Source: Paenibacillus pedocola (GTDB taxonomy: Bacteria; Bacillota; Bacilli; Paenibacillales; Paenibacillaceae). From it: a stretch of DNA of 64,000 bases. The position numbers and the translations under genes are program-made. This document shows positions 8,644 through 17,031 of this stretch, piece after piece. The stretch spans positions 372,001-436,000 of the forward strand of contig NZ_CP134223.1 of assembly GCF_031599675.1 (NCBI RefSeq), written 5' to 3'. The notes below the pieces were generated by a model. The model had not been told where the DNA came from. It saw only the letters and a list, made by a program, of their open reading frames with translations, and made no database searches. The first letter of the stretch is position 1, and the number at the start of each line of letters is the position of its first letter.

Positions 8644-9885
8644 ATGAAATCCAGAAATTTAGCTACGATATCGCTTGCCGTGATGGCCTGCGGTTTTCTG
8701 ATTACGCTGTTTTTACCGGAAAATATAGGGACCGAGCTGCTAAGAGGCGGCTTTGAGGCCGGCCTTGTCGGCGGGATTGCTGACTGGTTCGCGGTTACCG
8801 CGCTGTTCCGGCACCCGCTGGGCCTGCGGATTCCGCATACCTCGCTGCTGCTCAAGAACCGGGACAAAATCGTGCAGTCGCTGATCTCCGCCATGGAGAA
8901 TGAACTGCTGAACAAGGCAAGCATTGAGAACAAGCTGCGCAAGGTTCGCATTGTTTCTCTGGGCAGCGGGCTGCTGACGAAATTTATGTCACGAAAAAAA
9001 GCAAGAACCGAAATTCTCGGACAGCTTAGCGCGCTCGTGCAGCGTCTTCCGGTGGAACAAGCGGTGCCGTATCTTCAAACGGCTCTCGCGGACTATCTCC
9101 GGGATGCTGAGCTTGGCGTTGCTGCTGACCGGATCGCGACCAGGCTGATGAATGACGGCAAGGATACCGCCGCCCTTGATTATGCGCTGGAGGGAATTTC
9201 CGGCTGGAGCGGGCGTCCGCAGACGCGTGCCATGCTGGGTAAGATCGCCAGTGAGAAGCTGGCCGAAGTAAAGCTTGGCGGGCTGAAGGGGATGGCCTTT
9301 CAGGCCTTTGTAGGATTTATGGATGCCGACATGCTGGGAGAAATGCTGCAGGGTATGCTGCAGTCCGGAATCCGCGATTTCCGCGAAGCAGACAGTCCGT
9401 ACCGGGAGGAAATGATCCGCGAAATCCGCGTCGCTATATTCCAGCTTGTGAATGACGAAGCGAAGATCGCTGCGCTGAAAGACTGGGCGCAAAAAGAGCT
9501 GCAGGGCGAAGAAGCTGCTGCATTTCTGCACCAGCAGCTGGAGGTTTTCCGGGGCAAGGCGGCTGCGATGCTGGAGGAGGACCGCAGTTCCGGCGGGCGC
9601 AGGCTGTTCGCGCTGTATGCCATGCTGGTCCGCCGCATCAGCGGGGAGACAGAGTGGATTCAGGGCTGGGAAGAACGGATTCGGGCTTCATTGATTAATA
9701 TCGTAGAGGCTAATCATTTCCGGCTTGGTGTATTGGTCAAAGAAAACCTGGATCAAATGGACGATGCTAGCCTCGTTAACATGCTGGAGGATAAAGTGGG
9801 CAAGGATTTGCAGTGGATCCGGGTCAACGGCGCCGTATGCGGCTTTGTCGTGGGTCTGGTGCTGACAGTCATCCAGATGATTTGA
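8644..9885 (+). CDS. DUF445 family membrane protein
   Basis: This 413-residue protein has one hydrophobic segment at the N-terminus (about residues 9-25) and one at the very C-terminus (VCGFVVGLVLTVIQMI), enclosing a long, mostly helical soluble part. The N-terminal stretch GLVGGIADWFAVTALFRHPLGLRIPHTSLL is the hallmark of DUF445, a widespread family of unknown function. AAGGGGG lies 6-9 bp before the ATG. It appears to be transcribed alone and is followed by a weak hairpin. Confidence 0.88.
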   Translation: MKSRNLATISLAVMACGFLITLFLPENIGTELLRGGFEAGLVGGIADWFAVTALFRHPLGLRIPHTSLLLKNRDKIVQSLISAMENELLNKASIENKLRKVRIVSLGSGLLTKFMSRKKARTEILGQLSALVQRLPVEQAVPYLQTALADYLRDAELGVAADRIATRLMNDGKDTAALDYALEGISGWSGRPQTRAMLGKIASEKLAEVKLGGLKGMAFQAFVGFMDADMLGEMLQGMLQSGIRDFREADSPYREEMIREIRVAIFQLVNDEAKIAALKDWAQKELQGEEAAAFLHQQLEVFRGKAAAMLEEDRSSGGRRLFALYAMLVRRISGETEWIQGWEERIRASLINIVEANHFRLGVLVKENLDQMDDASLVNMLEDKVGKDLQWIRVNGAVCGFVVGLVLTVIQMI

Positions 9886-9901
9886 AGATAATATTACAAG
9901 A

Positions 9902-9965
9902 AGAGGCAGCAGAACGTTTCTTGGAGCGGTATTCCCGTCCAGGCGACGCTTTGCTGCCTCTTTAA
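9902..9965. terminator. possible terminator
   Basis: AGAGGCAGCA and TGCTGCCTCT form a 10-bp stem around a 40-base loop, with TTTAAT after it. The long loop makes it a weak candidate. It separates the DUF445 gene from the convergent PII gene. Confidence 0.4.
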
Positions 9966-9995
9966 TATGGAGTTATGACTTAGGAAGTTAAGCGG

Positions 9996-10322
9996 CTACA
10001 GTTGATTTTTACCGTTGCTGATCGTGAAGGTCTCCAGCACTGGCAGTACAAAGATCTTGCCGTCACCGAAGGAGCCTTGTTCGCCGGTTCTTGCCGTTCT
10101 CATAATAATGCTGATGACATCGTCCTTCTCATCATCATTGATGACGATCATCAGCAGCTTTTTGGAAATTTGATTGTAGTAGTTGGTGCCTACTTGAATT
10201 CCTTTTTGTTTACCACGGCCCAGCAAATCCATTTTACTGATGGAGGGGAAGCCGGCCAGCATTAATTCAGCCATGACCTCATCCGCCTTCTCGGGTCTAA
10301 CAATGGCTTTGATCATTAACAT
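9996..10322 (-). CDS. PII-family nitrogen regulator, NifI-like
   Basis: This 108-residue PII-fold protein carries the family's C-terminal signature (TGEQGSFGDGKIFVLPV). The T-loop reads GRGKQKGIQVGTNYYNQISKK, without the tyrosine context used for uridylylation in GlnB/GlnK, and is closer to the NifI type. PII proteins bind ATP/ADP and 2-oxoglutarate and control transporters or enzymes of nitrogen metabolism by direct contact. No amtB, glnA or nif gene lies beside it, so the partner is unknown. The ATG has AAAGGGTG 7 bp upstream; a second ATG is two codons later. It is monocistronic, with a GTTGCCA/TGGCAAC inverted repeat (10373-10414) in its upstream region. Confidence 0.85.
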   Translation of the reverse strand: MLMIKAIVRPEKADEVMAELMLAGFPSISKMDLLGRGKQKGIQVGTNYYNQISKKLLMIVINDDEKDDVISIIMRTARTGEQGSFGDGKIFVLPVLETFTISNGKNQL

Positions 10323-10529
10323 AACGATGCACCCTTTCTACAGCGAATAGTTGTTGTAGGGGGTTGCCAGCATCTTGATAGCGGTATAAACTAACACAGT
10401 TTGTTATTGGCAACGCTTACAATATGAGTATAATAGCTGCAGCTGCCTATATCCTGCGAAGATGATCACAATTCCTTTGTTACACATTGTCGCAAGGGAA
10501 GAGGAGCGCCTGTCAGGCAGACTCCTCAG

Positions 10530-11630
10530 CTACGGCTTAAGCAGCAGGCGGTACAGCTCCTCTAAATGCGCTGCGGTATGCTGCCATTCGAAAGTCCGCA
10601 GCGCATCGCTGCGGCCCTGCATTCCGATCTTTGCAGCTAGTAGGGGATTCCGGCCTACCTTGAGCATAAGCCTTGCAAAAGGCAATGCTTCCTGGTACCG
10701 GTCCACCAGATAGCCGTTATGGCCTGAAGTGATGATCTCCCGGATCCCGCCATTGTTCGAAGCGATGACCGGCAGGCCTGAAGCCATAGCCTCCACATTC
10801 ACTAATCCGAAGGATTCATGCCGCTGGGAGGGGCAGACGAAACAGTCAGCAGCCTGATACAAGCCGTGTATATGTTCGTGGGCGATAGTGCCAAGGAAGG
10901 TTACGGATACGCCGAGCCGGCCGGCCAGGCTCCTAAGCTTACGGATATATAACGGTTTGCCCGGGCCTGCGATGATCAGATGGGCGGGCAGGTATTTGTT
11001 AAGATGCCGCATGGCCCGGATCAGCACAGGCACTCCTTTGCGCGGAATGACCCTGCCCACGAACAATACAGTAAACTTCGGTGGAAGCCGGTACGTTCTG
11101 CGCAGAAGCAGACGCTCCGGCAATTCAACAGGGGTGAAGCGGGATAAGTCTGCTCCCAGCGGAACGACACTAAGCTTTCTGGAAAGCCCCGGAAAACGCC
11201 TGGAAAGCCGCTTCTGCAAAGACCTGCTGTTGACAGCAATGGTATTGGCGTGTGCAAGGCTGCGGGCAATTCTCGCTTCTGCCGGTACAAAGGTTAAGGA
11301 GTGTAGATACAGCAGTACCGGGGTCTCTGGATGCCGCTGCTTTACGGCGGCCATAAGCAGCGGACGATTGTCGACCTGGATCACATCGAAGGATTCCCCT
11401 TCCAGAAAGTGAAGCACGGAAGCCTGGTAACGGGAGGGAGTTCCTGAAGCCAGCCGGATGATCCGCACCTGCTCCAGTTCTGCTGAATCGGGCAGGAAGG
11501 CTGTTCTGCGGCTTAGAATCGTCACTTTATGTCTCTGGGATAACTGTTTGGCAATAGCCCAAATGCAGATCTCCACAGACCCGTCCCCCGGTACCGGGAA
11601 CTGCTCCGGGGCAATAATACAGATTTGCAT
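10530..11630 (-). CDS. glycosyltransferase family 4, CotSA-like
   Basis: This 366-residue GT-B fold glycosyltransferase has an N-terminal IIAPEQFPVPGDGSVEI that recalls the spore-coat-associated CotSA group. The donor-binding half carries VGRVIPRKG, AGPGKPLY and the EX7E-like motif ESFGLVNVEAMASGLPVIASNNGG. It presumably transfers an activated sugar to a cell-surface or spore-coat acceptor. The start was set at the ATG 8 bp downstream of GAGGAGG; an in-frame ATG further upstream overlaps the ribosome site. A GAGGAG...CTCCTC hairpin (10502-10528) follows the stop. The sugar and acceptor are unknown. Confidence 0.82.
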   Translation of the reverse strand: MQICIIAPEQFPVPGDGSVEICIWAIAKQLSQRHKVTILSRRTAFLPDSAELEQVRIIRLASGTPSRYQASVLHFLEGESFDVIQVDNRPLLMAAVKQRHPETPVLLYLHSLTFVPAEARIARSLAHANTIAVNSRSLQKRLSRRFPGLSRKLSVVPLGADLSRFTPVELPERLLLRRTYRLPPKFTVLFVGRVIPRKGVPVLIRAMRHLNKYLPAHLIIAGPGKPLYIRKLRSLAGRLGVSVTFLGTIAHEHIHGLYQAADCFVCPSQRHESFGLVNVEAMASGLPVIASNNGGIREIITSGHNGYLVDRYQEALPFARLMLKVGRNPLLAAKIGMQGRSDALRTFEWQHTAAHLEELYRLLLKP

Positions 11631-11716
11631 AGCTCCAGCCTCCTCAAGGCCCATTAACGGATGTTCTCTCTACCTAACATATGCGGACTGACAGGCGGAA
11701 GACACCCGGGGTTATA

Positions 11717-12535
11717 TCAGGGAGCGATTTGCCTCGCGGTCGCTGCAATCACTGCAGCAACCTTTTGTTCCAGCTCGATGATTTTCTGTTTACTGGCGGC
11801 AATCTGCTTGTATCCGGAAAGGAGTGAGGTCAGGGATTGTCCGGCAAGAACCGGATTCTGTTTGCGGACGGCGGATTTAAAGTCGCTGAAGTCTGCAGTT
11901 ATCCGCTGGTTCAGTGCGGCCGCCACGTTTTTCTGGGACTTGATGGTGGTCTGGGGGCTGTCGATGCCGGCTAAGGTTTTGCGTGCTGCAGTAATCTTCC
12001 GGGAGCGTTCCTCTTTGGCAGCCTTTAGCAGGGCTTCTTTGTCCCGGATCTCCTGGCGGGCGATTTGGACGGCTATTTTCATGGCCTCCGCCTGGGTACG
12101 CAGCACGGAATTCAGCGTCTTGTCCTTAAGTCCTTTCAACAGGGTGATCCGGGTATTAAGCGCACTATATTGATCAAAGAGAGGCTGATAATGCTGCTTG
12201 ACGCTGCTGACCGCAGAGGTAAGCTTGGCCACAGCAGCCTGATCGATCTCTTTAATCTGGTTCCGGACCACAAGCAGTGCCTGTGCGTTACTCTCATGCA
12301 GGATACGGATTTGTTCTTCACGGCTCTCATACTGTGCAGTTTGGGCAGAGAGTTCACTGTACTGGCTTTTCAGCCTGACTCTGGCTGTGGATTCAGCGGC
12401 GGCGGCAGTCAGCTCAAAAGCGGCCTGAATCGAGGGTGTCAGCACAGCAGCAGCTGCACTTGCGCCACCAGCTGAGGTGAATAAGGACACCATAAGCATA
12501 AGTGCTGCAGGGACTGTCTTCATAAGCTTGTTCAA
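11717..12535 (-). CDS. secreted coiled-coil protein of unknown function
   Basis: This 272-residue protein has a signal peptide (MNKLMKTVPAALMLMVSLF, with cleavage likely after GASA) and otherwise a long, charged, heptad-rich alpha-helical region without cysteines. TTG is chosen as start because AGGAGGAGA precedes it by about 9 bp; the ATG four codons later is further from the site. No enzyme motif is recognised. It may be an extracellular structural or wall-associated helical protein. Its transcript would carry a strong 45-nt hairpin just upstream of the ribosome site. Confidence 0.6.
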   Translation of the reverse strand: MNKLMKTVPAALMLMVSLFTSAGGASAAAAVLTPSIQAAFELTAAAAESTARVRLKSQYSELSAQTAQYESREEQIRILHESNAQALLVVRNQIKEIDQAAVAKLTSAVSSVKQHYQPLFDQYSALNTRITLLKGLKDKTLNSVLRTQAEAMKIAVQIARQEIRDKEALLKAAKEERSRKITAARKTLAGIDSPQTTIKSQKNVAAALNQRITADFSDFKSAVRKQNPVLAGQSLTSLLSGYKQIAASKQKIIELEQKVAAVIAATARQIAP

Positions 12536-12579
12536 CTTGGGTTCTCCTCCTGTCGTCACTATTGTCCGCAAACGGCAAA

Positions 12580-12624
12580 AAGCACCCGTAAGTAAAGGCA
12601 AATAAGCCTTTATTACGGGTGCTT
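12580..12624 (-). promoter_or_regulatory. long hairpin in the 5' region of the coiled-coil gene
   Basis: AAGCACCCGTAA/TTACGGGTGCTT encloses TAAAGGC/GCCTTTA, giving 19 bp of stem with one bulged base and a six-base loop. It lies 45-89 bp before the TTG start. No T-run follows it on the gene's strand. It could be an mRNA-stabilising or attenuating element. Confidence 0.45.
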
Positions 12625-12633
12625 CCATCGTAA

Positions 12634-12659
12634 TTGGTTAAATATGTGATATTAACCAA
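12634..12659. promoter_or_regulatory. candidate operator in the divergent promoter region
   Basis: TTGGTTAA-N10-TTAACCAA is a perfect dyad with A/T-rich centre, lying between the divergent coiled-coil gene and the hybrid kinase gene. It looks like a regulator binding site, but the regulator is unknown. Confidence 0.4.
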
Positions 12660-12821
12660 CACTCTAAATGAACCGCAGAGAGCCGTCAACATTTAAAATT
12701 CTTAATTTATGTTCCGAAGTTGCGCTGTACATTTCTTCCGACTTCCTCTTATCGTATACTGGTAGAAGTACAACTGAGAGTCTGCACAGAGCTGGCTCAT
12801 GATGAAGGGGGCCCCTATAAA

Positions 12822-15800
12822 ATGAATTACTTGGCAGAGAACGGCAGTATTCTGGATCAAGCATTCATGATGTCTCCAGTAGGAATGGCTGTATGGGCCA
12901 TAGAGACGGACAAGTGGATTAAGGTTAACTCCGCACTTTGCAATATTCTGGGCTGCAGCGAGTCTGATTTTCTTGAAGGAGCTTTGTGCAGCGGTAATCA
13001 TGCATCGCAGGCGGAACTGGAAGGATTGTCTCTGGCAGGGAGCATTGATGGGCAATCTTTCCCGCCGGGTGCTACTGTAGTAAAAGAATTGAGATTCCAC
13101 AACCGTGCCGGACGCCCTATATGGCTGTCTCTTACGCTTGTCCGTCCAGAAGAAGGACAGGCTTCCCCGCATATTATAGTTTATGCCCTGGATATTACCG
13201 ACAGGAAAATCGCTGATCAGCTGACCGTAGACAGCCGCGATTTATATGATTTATTTATAAAAGATGATCAAAACATTATTTCCTTTACCCAGCCGGACGG
13301 CATCATGAGCTTTATTTCACCTTCTGTGAAGAAGCTGCTCGGCTATGAGCCAGAGGAGCTGATCGGCAGGAACCGCCTGGAATTCTATCATCCGGATGAT
13401 GTCGCAGGTCTGGATAAGTCGTTCGAGGGACTTCTGCAGAATGATACGTATACCCGCCGTCTCCGCCACAAGGAAGGGCATTATATCTGGTTCGAAACCT
13501 CTTTTCATGCTATCCGGAATGAGCAGAATGAAATCACGAGAATTATGGGCATTGGCCGGAATGTGACCCGCCGCAAACAGAATGAAGAAGCGCTCGCCGA
13601 AGCACAGCGGGTTGCCAGAATCGGCTCCTGGACCTGGGATTTAGTCAAAAGCAAGCTGACCTTCTCGGAGGAGCTGCGGCGTATTCTGCATTATAGTGTA
13701 GGTCCAAACGATGTGGATTACCAGACGTTCGCAAAGCTGGTCCATCCGGAGGACCTGAGCTATTTGTATGAGAATGTAGAGCTGGCACTGAATCATGGAG
13801 AATCCAGCGAAGCTACCTACCGGCTGGTCCTCCCTGACAATACCCTGCTGGCGGTAAATATTCAGTCGGATGTGATCTACAGCCCGGAAGGACAGCCCAT
13901 CAAGCTGATCGGCATGATGCAGGATATTACCGAGCGGCAGCAGATGGAGCAGCAGCTCAGGGAGAGCGAGCGCAATTTCCGGCTGATGTCCGAAAACTCA
14001 CTAGATCTGATTTCGCGCCATACAGTCGACGACATCGTCTTTTTGTATTGCTCCCCGGCCAGCCGTACTTTACTTGGTTACGAGCCTGAGGAGATGGTCG
14101 GTACCAGCGCCTATGACTATCTGCATCCCGACGACCTGCCCCTGATACAGGAGAAGATGATGCAGAACAAGGCAGCCGGATTCATTCCGCCGATATCCTA
14201 CCGGTACCGCCACAAAAACGGCAGCTATATTTGGTTCGAGACGAACAGCCGTTACATTTTTGATGAGCAGGGACAGGTGGTAGAGATTATTGCTGTCGCC
14301 AGAGATATTACAGAGCGCAAGCAATTCGAGTCGAGGCTGCAGGAGAATGAGCAGCGTTACAAATCGCTATTTGAGTACAATCCTTCTGCGGTATATTCGA
14401 TGAACCTGCAAGGTGATTATTTAACTGCGAACGCTATTTTGGAGAAATTATCCGGCTACTCCATGGAAGAGCTGATCGGTAATTACTACGGGCCTCTCGT
14501 GCATGAAAAGGACATTGAGAAGACAAATTATCACTTTTCTATGGCCTGCAAGGGAGTCCCGCAAAGCTATGAACTCACGCTGATTCATAAAGACGGGCAT
14601 CTGGTGGAGATCAATACGGTCAATATTCCGATTGTAGTCGATGACGAGGTTGTCGGTGTCTACGGGATTTCCCGCGACATTACCGAGCGCATCCGGTATA
14701 CCGAGCAGATTGAGAAGTTGAGCAATGATTACACCCTGATCCTCAATGCGGTCTCCGAGGGCATATTCGGCCTTGATACGGAAGGCAGGATAACCTTTAT
14801 CAACCCTGCCGGTGCAGATATGCTTGGCTTTGCCCATGGCGAGATTATGGGACGGTCTTATCTTGGCCATATTCAGCAGACGGCACGGGACGGCAGCTAT
14901 TCCCGGCCTGAGGATTCTCCGCTGATGCGGGCTGTCCAGGCCGGGGAGTCCCTTTCAAGCAAGGATGCGGTGTTGTGGCGGAAAGACGGATCAAGCTTTT
15001 TGGCTGAATACCAGGTGACCCCCCTGTTTGATAAAGGAGAACGTATCGGTGCGGTTGTCGTCTTCCGGGACAACACCAATGAGAAGGAGATTATCCGCGC
15101 CAAAGAATCGGCAGAGAAGGCGGATCAGGCTAAATCGGAGTTTCTGGCCATCATGAGCCATGAGCTGCGGACCCCGATGAATGGCATTATGGGCATGACG
15201 GACCTGCTCGCAGAGACAGAGCTTGATGAGGAGCAGCGCGGATACACCAATATTATCAGTGAGAGCAGTGCTTCCCTGCTGTATATTCTTAATGAAATTC
15301 TGGATTTCAGCAAAATTGAAGCAGGAAAAATGACGCTGGTGCATGAGCCGCTTAGCCTGGAGGGAGTCATGGAAAGTGTCACCGAGCTGTTCCTGCCCAA
15401 AGCCCGGGAAAAAAACATCGGGCTGAGCTGCCGGATAGCCCCGGATGTACCGGAGCTGATTATGGGCGATGCAGCCCGGCTTCGCCAGGTCGTGGTTAAC
15501 CTGGTCAGCAATGCTGTTAAATTTACCGAGACGGGGCATGTTGATATTGCTGTAGAGACGCAATTCTGCCCTAAACGGCGCAAATTAACGCTGAAATTCA
15601 GTGTACAGGATACAGGGATCGGCATTCCGCCCGAGAAGCAATCCCAGTTGTTTCAGTCCTTTTCCCAGCTGCATCCGGCAATCAACCGCAAATACGGAGG
15701 TACCGGACTTGGACTTTCGATCTGCAAGCGGCTGGTTGAGCTGATGGGCGGGGCAATTACCGTGGACAGCAGGGAAGGGGAGGGCTCCAATTTCTATTTC

Positions 15801-16295
15801 ACCCTGCCTATTGATATTGACAGTGACCCTGATGAACATGCTGAGGAAATGGTAAGGCCGGCGGAGGAAACGCTTCGGAATGCCGGGGCTCTGCCGCATG
15901 CAGAACCCAAATACGGTCCGCTGCGGATACTGGTTGCCGAAGACCATCCAATCAACCAAAAGCTGCTCCTGACCATGCTGCAGAAAAGAGGCTATAACGC
16001 CGACCTCGTAGAAAATGGACAACAGGCGCTCCAAGCGGTGCAGCAGCAGGACTATGATCTTATCTTTATGGATGTGCAGATGCCGGTGATGAGCGGGCTA
16101 AGTGCAGCGGCCCGGATTAGTAAGCTGCCTGTAACCGGCAGCCGTCCCTATATGGTAGCTGTGACTGCCTACGCCAGACCTGAGGACCGGGAGAGATGCC
16201 TGGCTGTAGGCATGGAGGATTTCATCAGCAAGCCTTTTCTCGCTTCCGATATTGAACGTATACTGCGGGAGCGGCAGGAGAAGATATCCCTATGA
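12822..16295 (+). CDS. hybrid sensor histidine kinase with six PAS domains
   Basis: This 1157-residue soluble sensor has no transmembrane segment. Six PAS repeats fill residues ~10-765, several with PAC ends reading DITER(K/R/Q). A HisKA dimerisation domain (SHELRTPMNGIMGM, phospho-accepting His780), a HATPase domain (N, G1 and G2 boxes: VVNLVSNAVKF, DTGIGIP, GGTGLGLSICKRL) and a receiver (LVAEDHPINQK, Asp1084 in FMDVQMPVMSG) follow. No Hpt domain is present, so phosphotransfer must leave through another protein or end in the receiver. The ATG at 12822 has AAGGGGG 10 bp upstream. Its stop codon overlaps the next start (ATGA), so the C39-like peptidase gene is translationally coupled. The stimulus is not evident. 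Confidence 0.9.
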   Translation: MNYLAENGSILDQAFMMSPVGMAVWAIETDKWIKVNSALCNILGCSESDFLEGALCSGNHASQAELEGLSLAGSIDGQSFPPGATVVKELRFHNRAGRPIWLSLTLVRPEEGQASPHIIVYALDITDRKIADQLTVDSRDLYDLFIKDDQNIISFTQPDGIMSFISPSVKKLLGYEPEELIGRNRLEFYHPDDVAGLDKSFEGLLQNDTYTRRLRHKEGHYIWFETSFHAIRNEQNEITRIMGIGRNVTRRKQNEEALAEAQRVARIGSWTWDLVKSKLTFSEELRRILHYSVGPNDVDYQTFAKLVHPEDLSYLYENVELALNHGESSEATYRLVLPDNTLLAVNIQSDVIYSPEGQPIKLIGMMQDITERQQMEQQLRESERNFRLMSENSLDLISRHTVDDIVFLYCSPASRTLLGYEPEEMVGTSAYDYLHPDDLPLIQEKMMQNKAAGFIPPISYRYRHKNGSYIWFETNSRYIFDEQGQVVEIIAVARDITERKQFESRLQENEQRYKSLFEYNPSAVYSMNLQGDYLTANAILEKLSGYSMEELIGNYYGPLVHEKDIEKTNYHFSMACKGVPQSYELTLIHKDGHLVEINTVNIPIVVDDEVVGVYGISRDITERIRYTEQIEKLSNDYTLILNAVSEGIFGLDTEGRITFINPAGADMLGFAHGEIMGRSYLGHIQQTARDGSYSRPEDSPLMRAVQAGESLSSKDAVLWRKDGSSFLAEYQVTPLFDKGERIGAVVVFRDNTNEKEIIRAKESAEKADQAKSEFLAIMSHELRTPMNGIMGMTDLLAETELDEEQRGYTNIISESSASLLYILNEILDFSKIEAGKMTLVHEPLSLEGVMESVTELFLPKAREKNIGLSCRIAPDVPELIMGDAARLRQVVVNLVSNAVKFTETGHVDIAVETQFCPKRRKLTLKFSVQDTGIGIPPEKQSQLFQSFSQLHPAINRKYGGTGLGLSICKRLVELMGGAITVDSREGEGSNFYFTLPIDIDSDPDEHAEEMVRPAEETLRNAGALPHAEPKYGPLRILVAEDHPINQKLLLTMLQKRGYNADLVENGQQALQAVQQQDYDLIFMDVQMPVMSGLSAAARISKLPVTGSRPYMVAVTAYARPEDRERCLAVGMEDFISKPFLASDIERILRERQEKISL

Positions 16296-16909
16296 CACAG
16301 TCACTGCTAAGCCGCCGGATTCCCGCAGAACCCTATACACAGTGGGAGCCGGGCGTTCGTTCACCCGGCTCGGCCTGCGGGCCTGCCACTATGGCAGCGT
16401 TAATGGAATATTGGCACACGCGGCAGGGAGCAGCCTTTATTCCTGGAATGAGGCATTTTGACACCAAAGCAGCACATATAAATAACATATACAGCCGTCA
16501 CGGCGGAAGGCCTTGGGGCATGAGTGTGCGCAGCTTCACCCGGGGCATCCATGCCTATCTCAGGTCTGCTGCCGGGAAGGATGGCCATAACGGATGGCAG
16601 CACACTGTAACCGTCTTTAATGATATGGAGCGGTATACAGCGGAGATTGATGCAGCCAGGCCGGTAGCACTCAAGTTTGACAAATGGTTCAGCTTCCGCT
16701 GGCATGGGGATTTTGCCTACAATTATCACTGGGTTCTGGGAATCGGTTATGAAAAGCCTGCTGGCGGAAAAGGACCGGTGCTACTTGTTCACGATAATGG
16801 ACTCCGCCTTAAGGACGGCAGCTACCGCCCGGGGCAGGAACGGCGCATCCCTTATCTTCCCAATCAGAATATCATCACAATGGTAGCACTGGACATAACC
16901 CGGGCGTAA
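16292..16909 (+). CDS. C39-like cysteine peptidase family protein
   Basis: This 205-residue protein has a papain-like catalytic pattern: Cys29 in SACGPATM, His146 in YHWVLGIGY and Asp168/Asn169 in VHDNG. This fits the C39/bacteriocin-processing peptidase fold. No signal peptide and no transporter domains are present. The start overlaps the kinase stop by 4 bp, implying coupled translation and a link to kinase output. It may cleave a peptide or protein partner, or be a non-proteolytic family member; substrate unknown. Confidence 0.68.
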   Translation: MTQSLLSRRIPAEPYTQWEPGVRSPGSACGPATMAALMEYWHTRQGAAFIPGMRHFDTKAAHINNIYSRHGGRPWGMSVRSFTRGIHAYLRSAAGKDGHNGWQHTVTVFNDMERYTAEIDAARPVALKFDKWFSFRWHGDFAYNYHWVLGIGYEKPAGGKGPVLLVHDNGLRLKDGSYRPGQERRIPYLPNQNIITMVALDITRA

Positions 16910-16961
16910 GCGGGAACCGCTCCTTTAACCTGTACAGGGAGGAGCGGGCAAAAACTTTGTA

Positions 16962-16997
16962 CAAACGTTTGCGCAAAATGGATAATGGGGCTATAAT
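16962..16997 (+). promoter_or_regulatory. pullulanase promoter with overlapping LacI/CcpA-type operator
   Basis: TTGCGC (16969-16974) and TATAAT (16992-16997) are separated by 17 bp. The palindrome CAAACGTTTG (16962-16971), extended to GTACAAACGTTTGCGC, overlaps the -35. AAACGTTT is typical of operators for LacI/GalR-family sugar regulators such as MalR and loosely resembles cre sites for CcpA. Repression by such a protein is the likely control. Confidence 0.65.
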
Positions 16998-17031
16998 TCC
17001 AGTTATTAAAGGGTAAAGGAGACAGGTTGCC

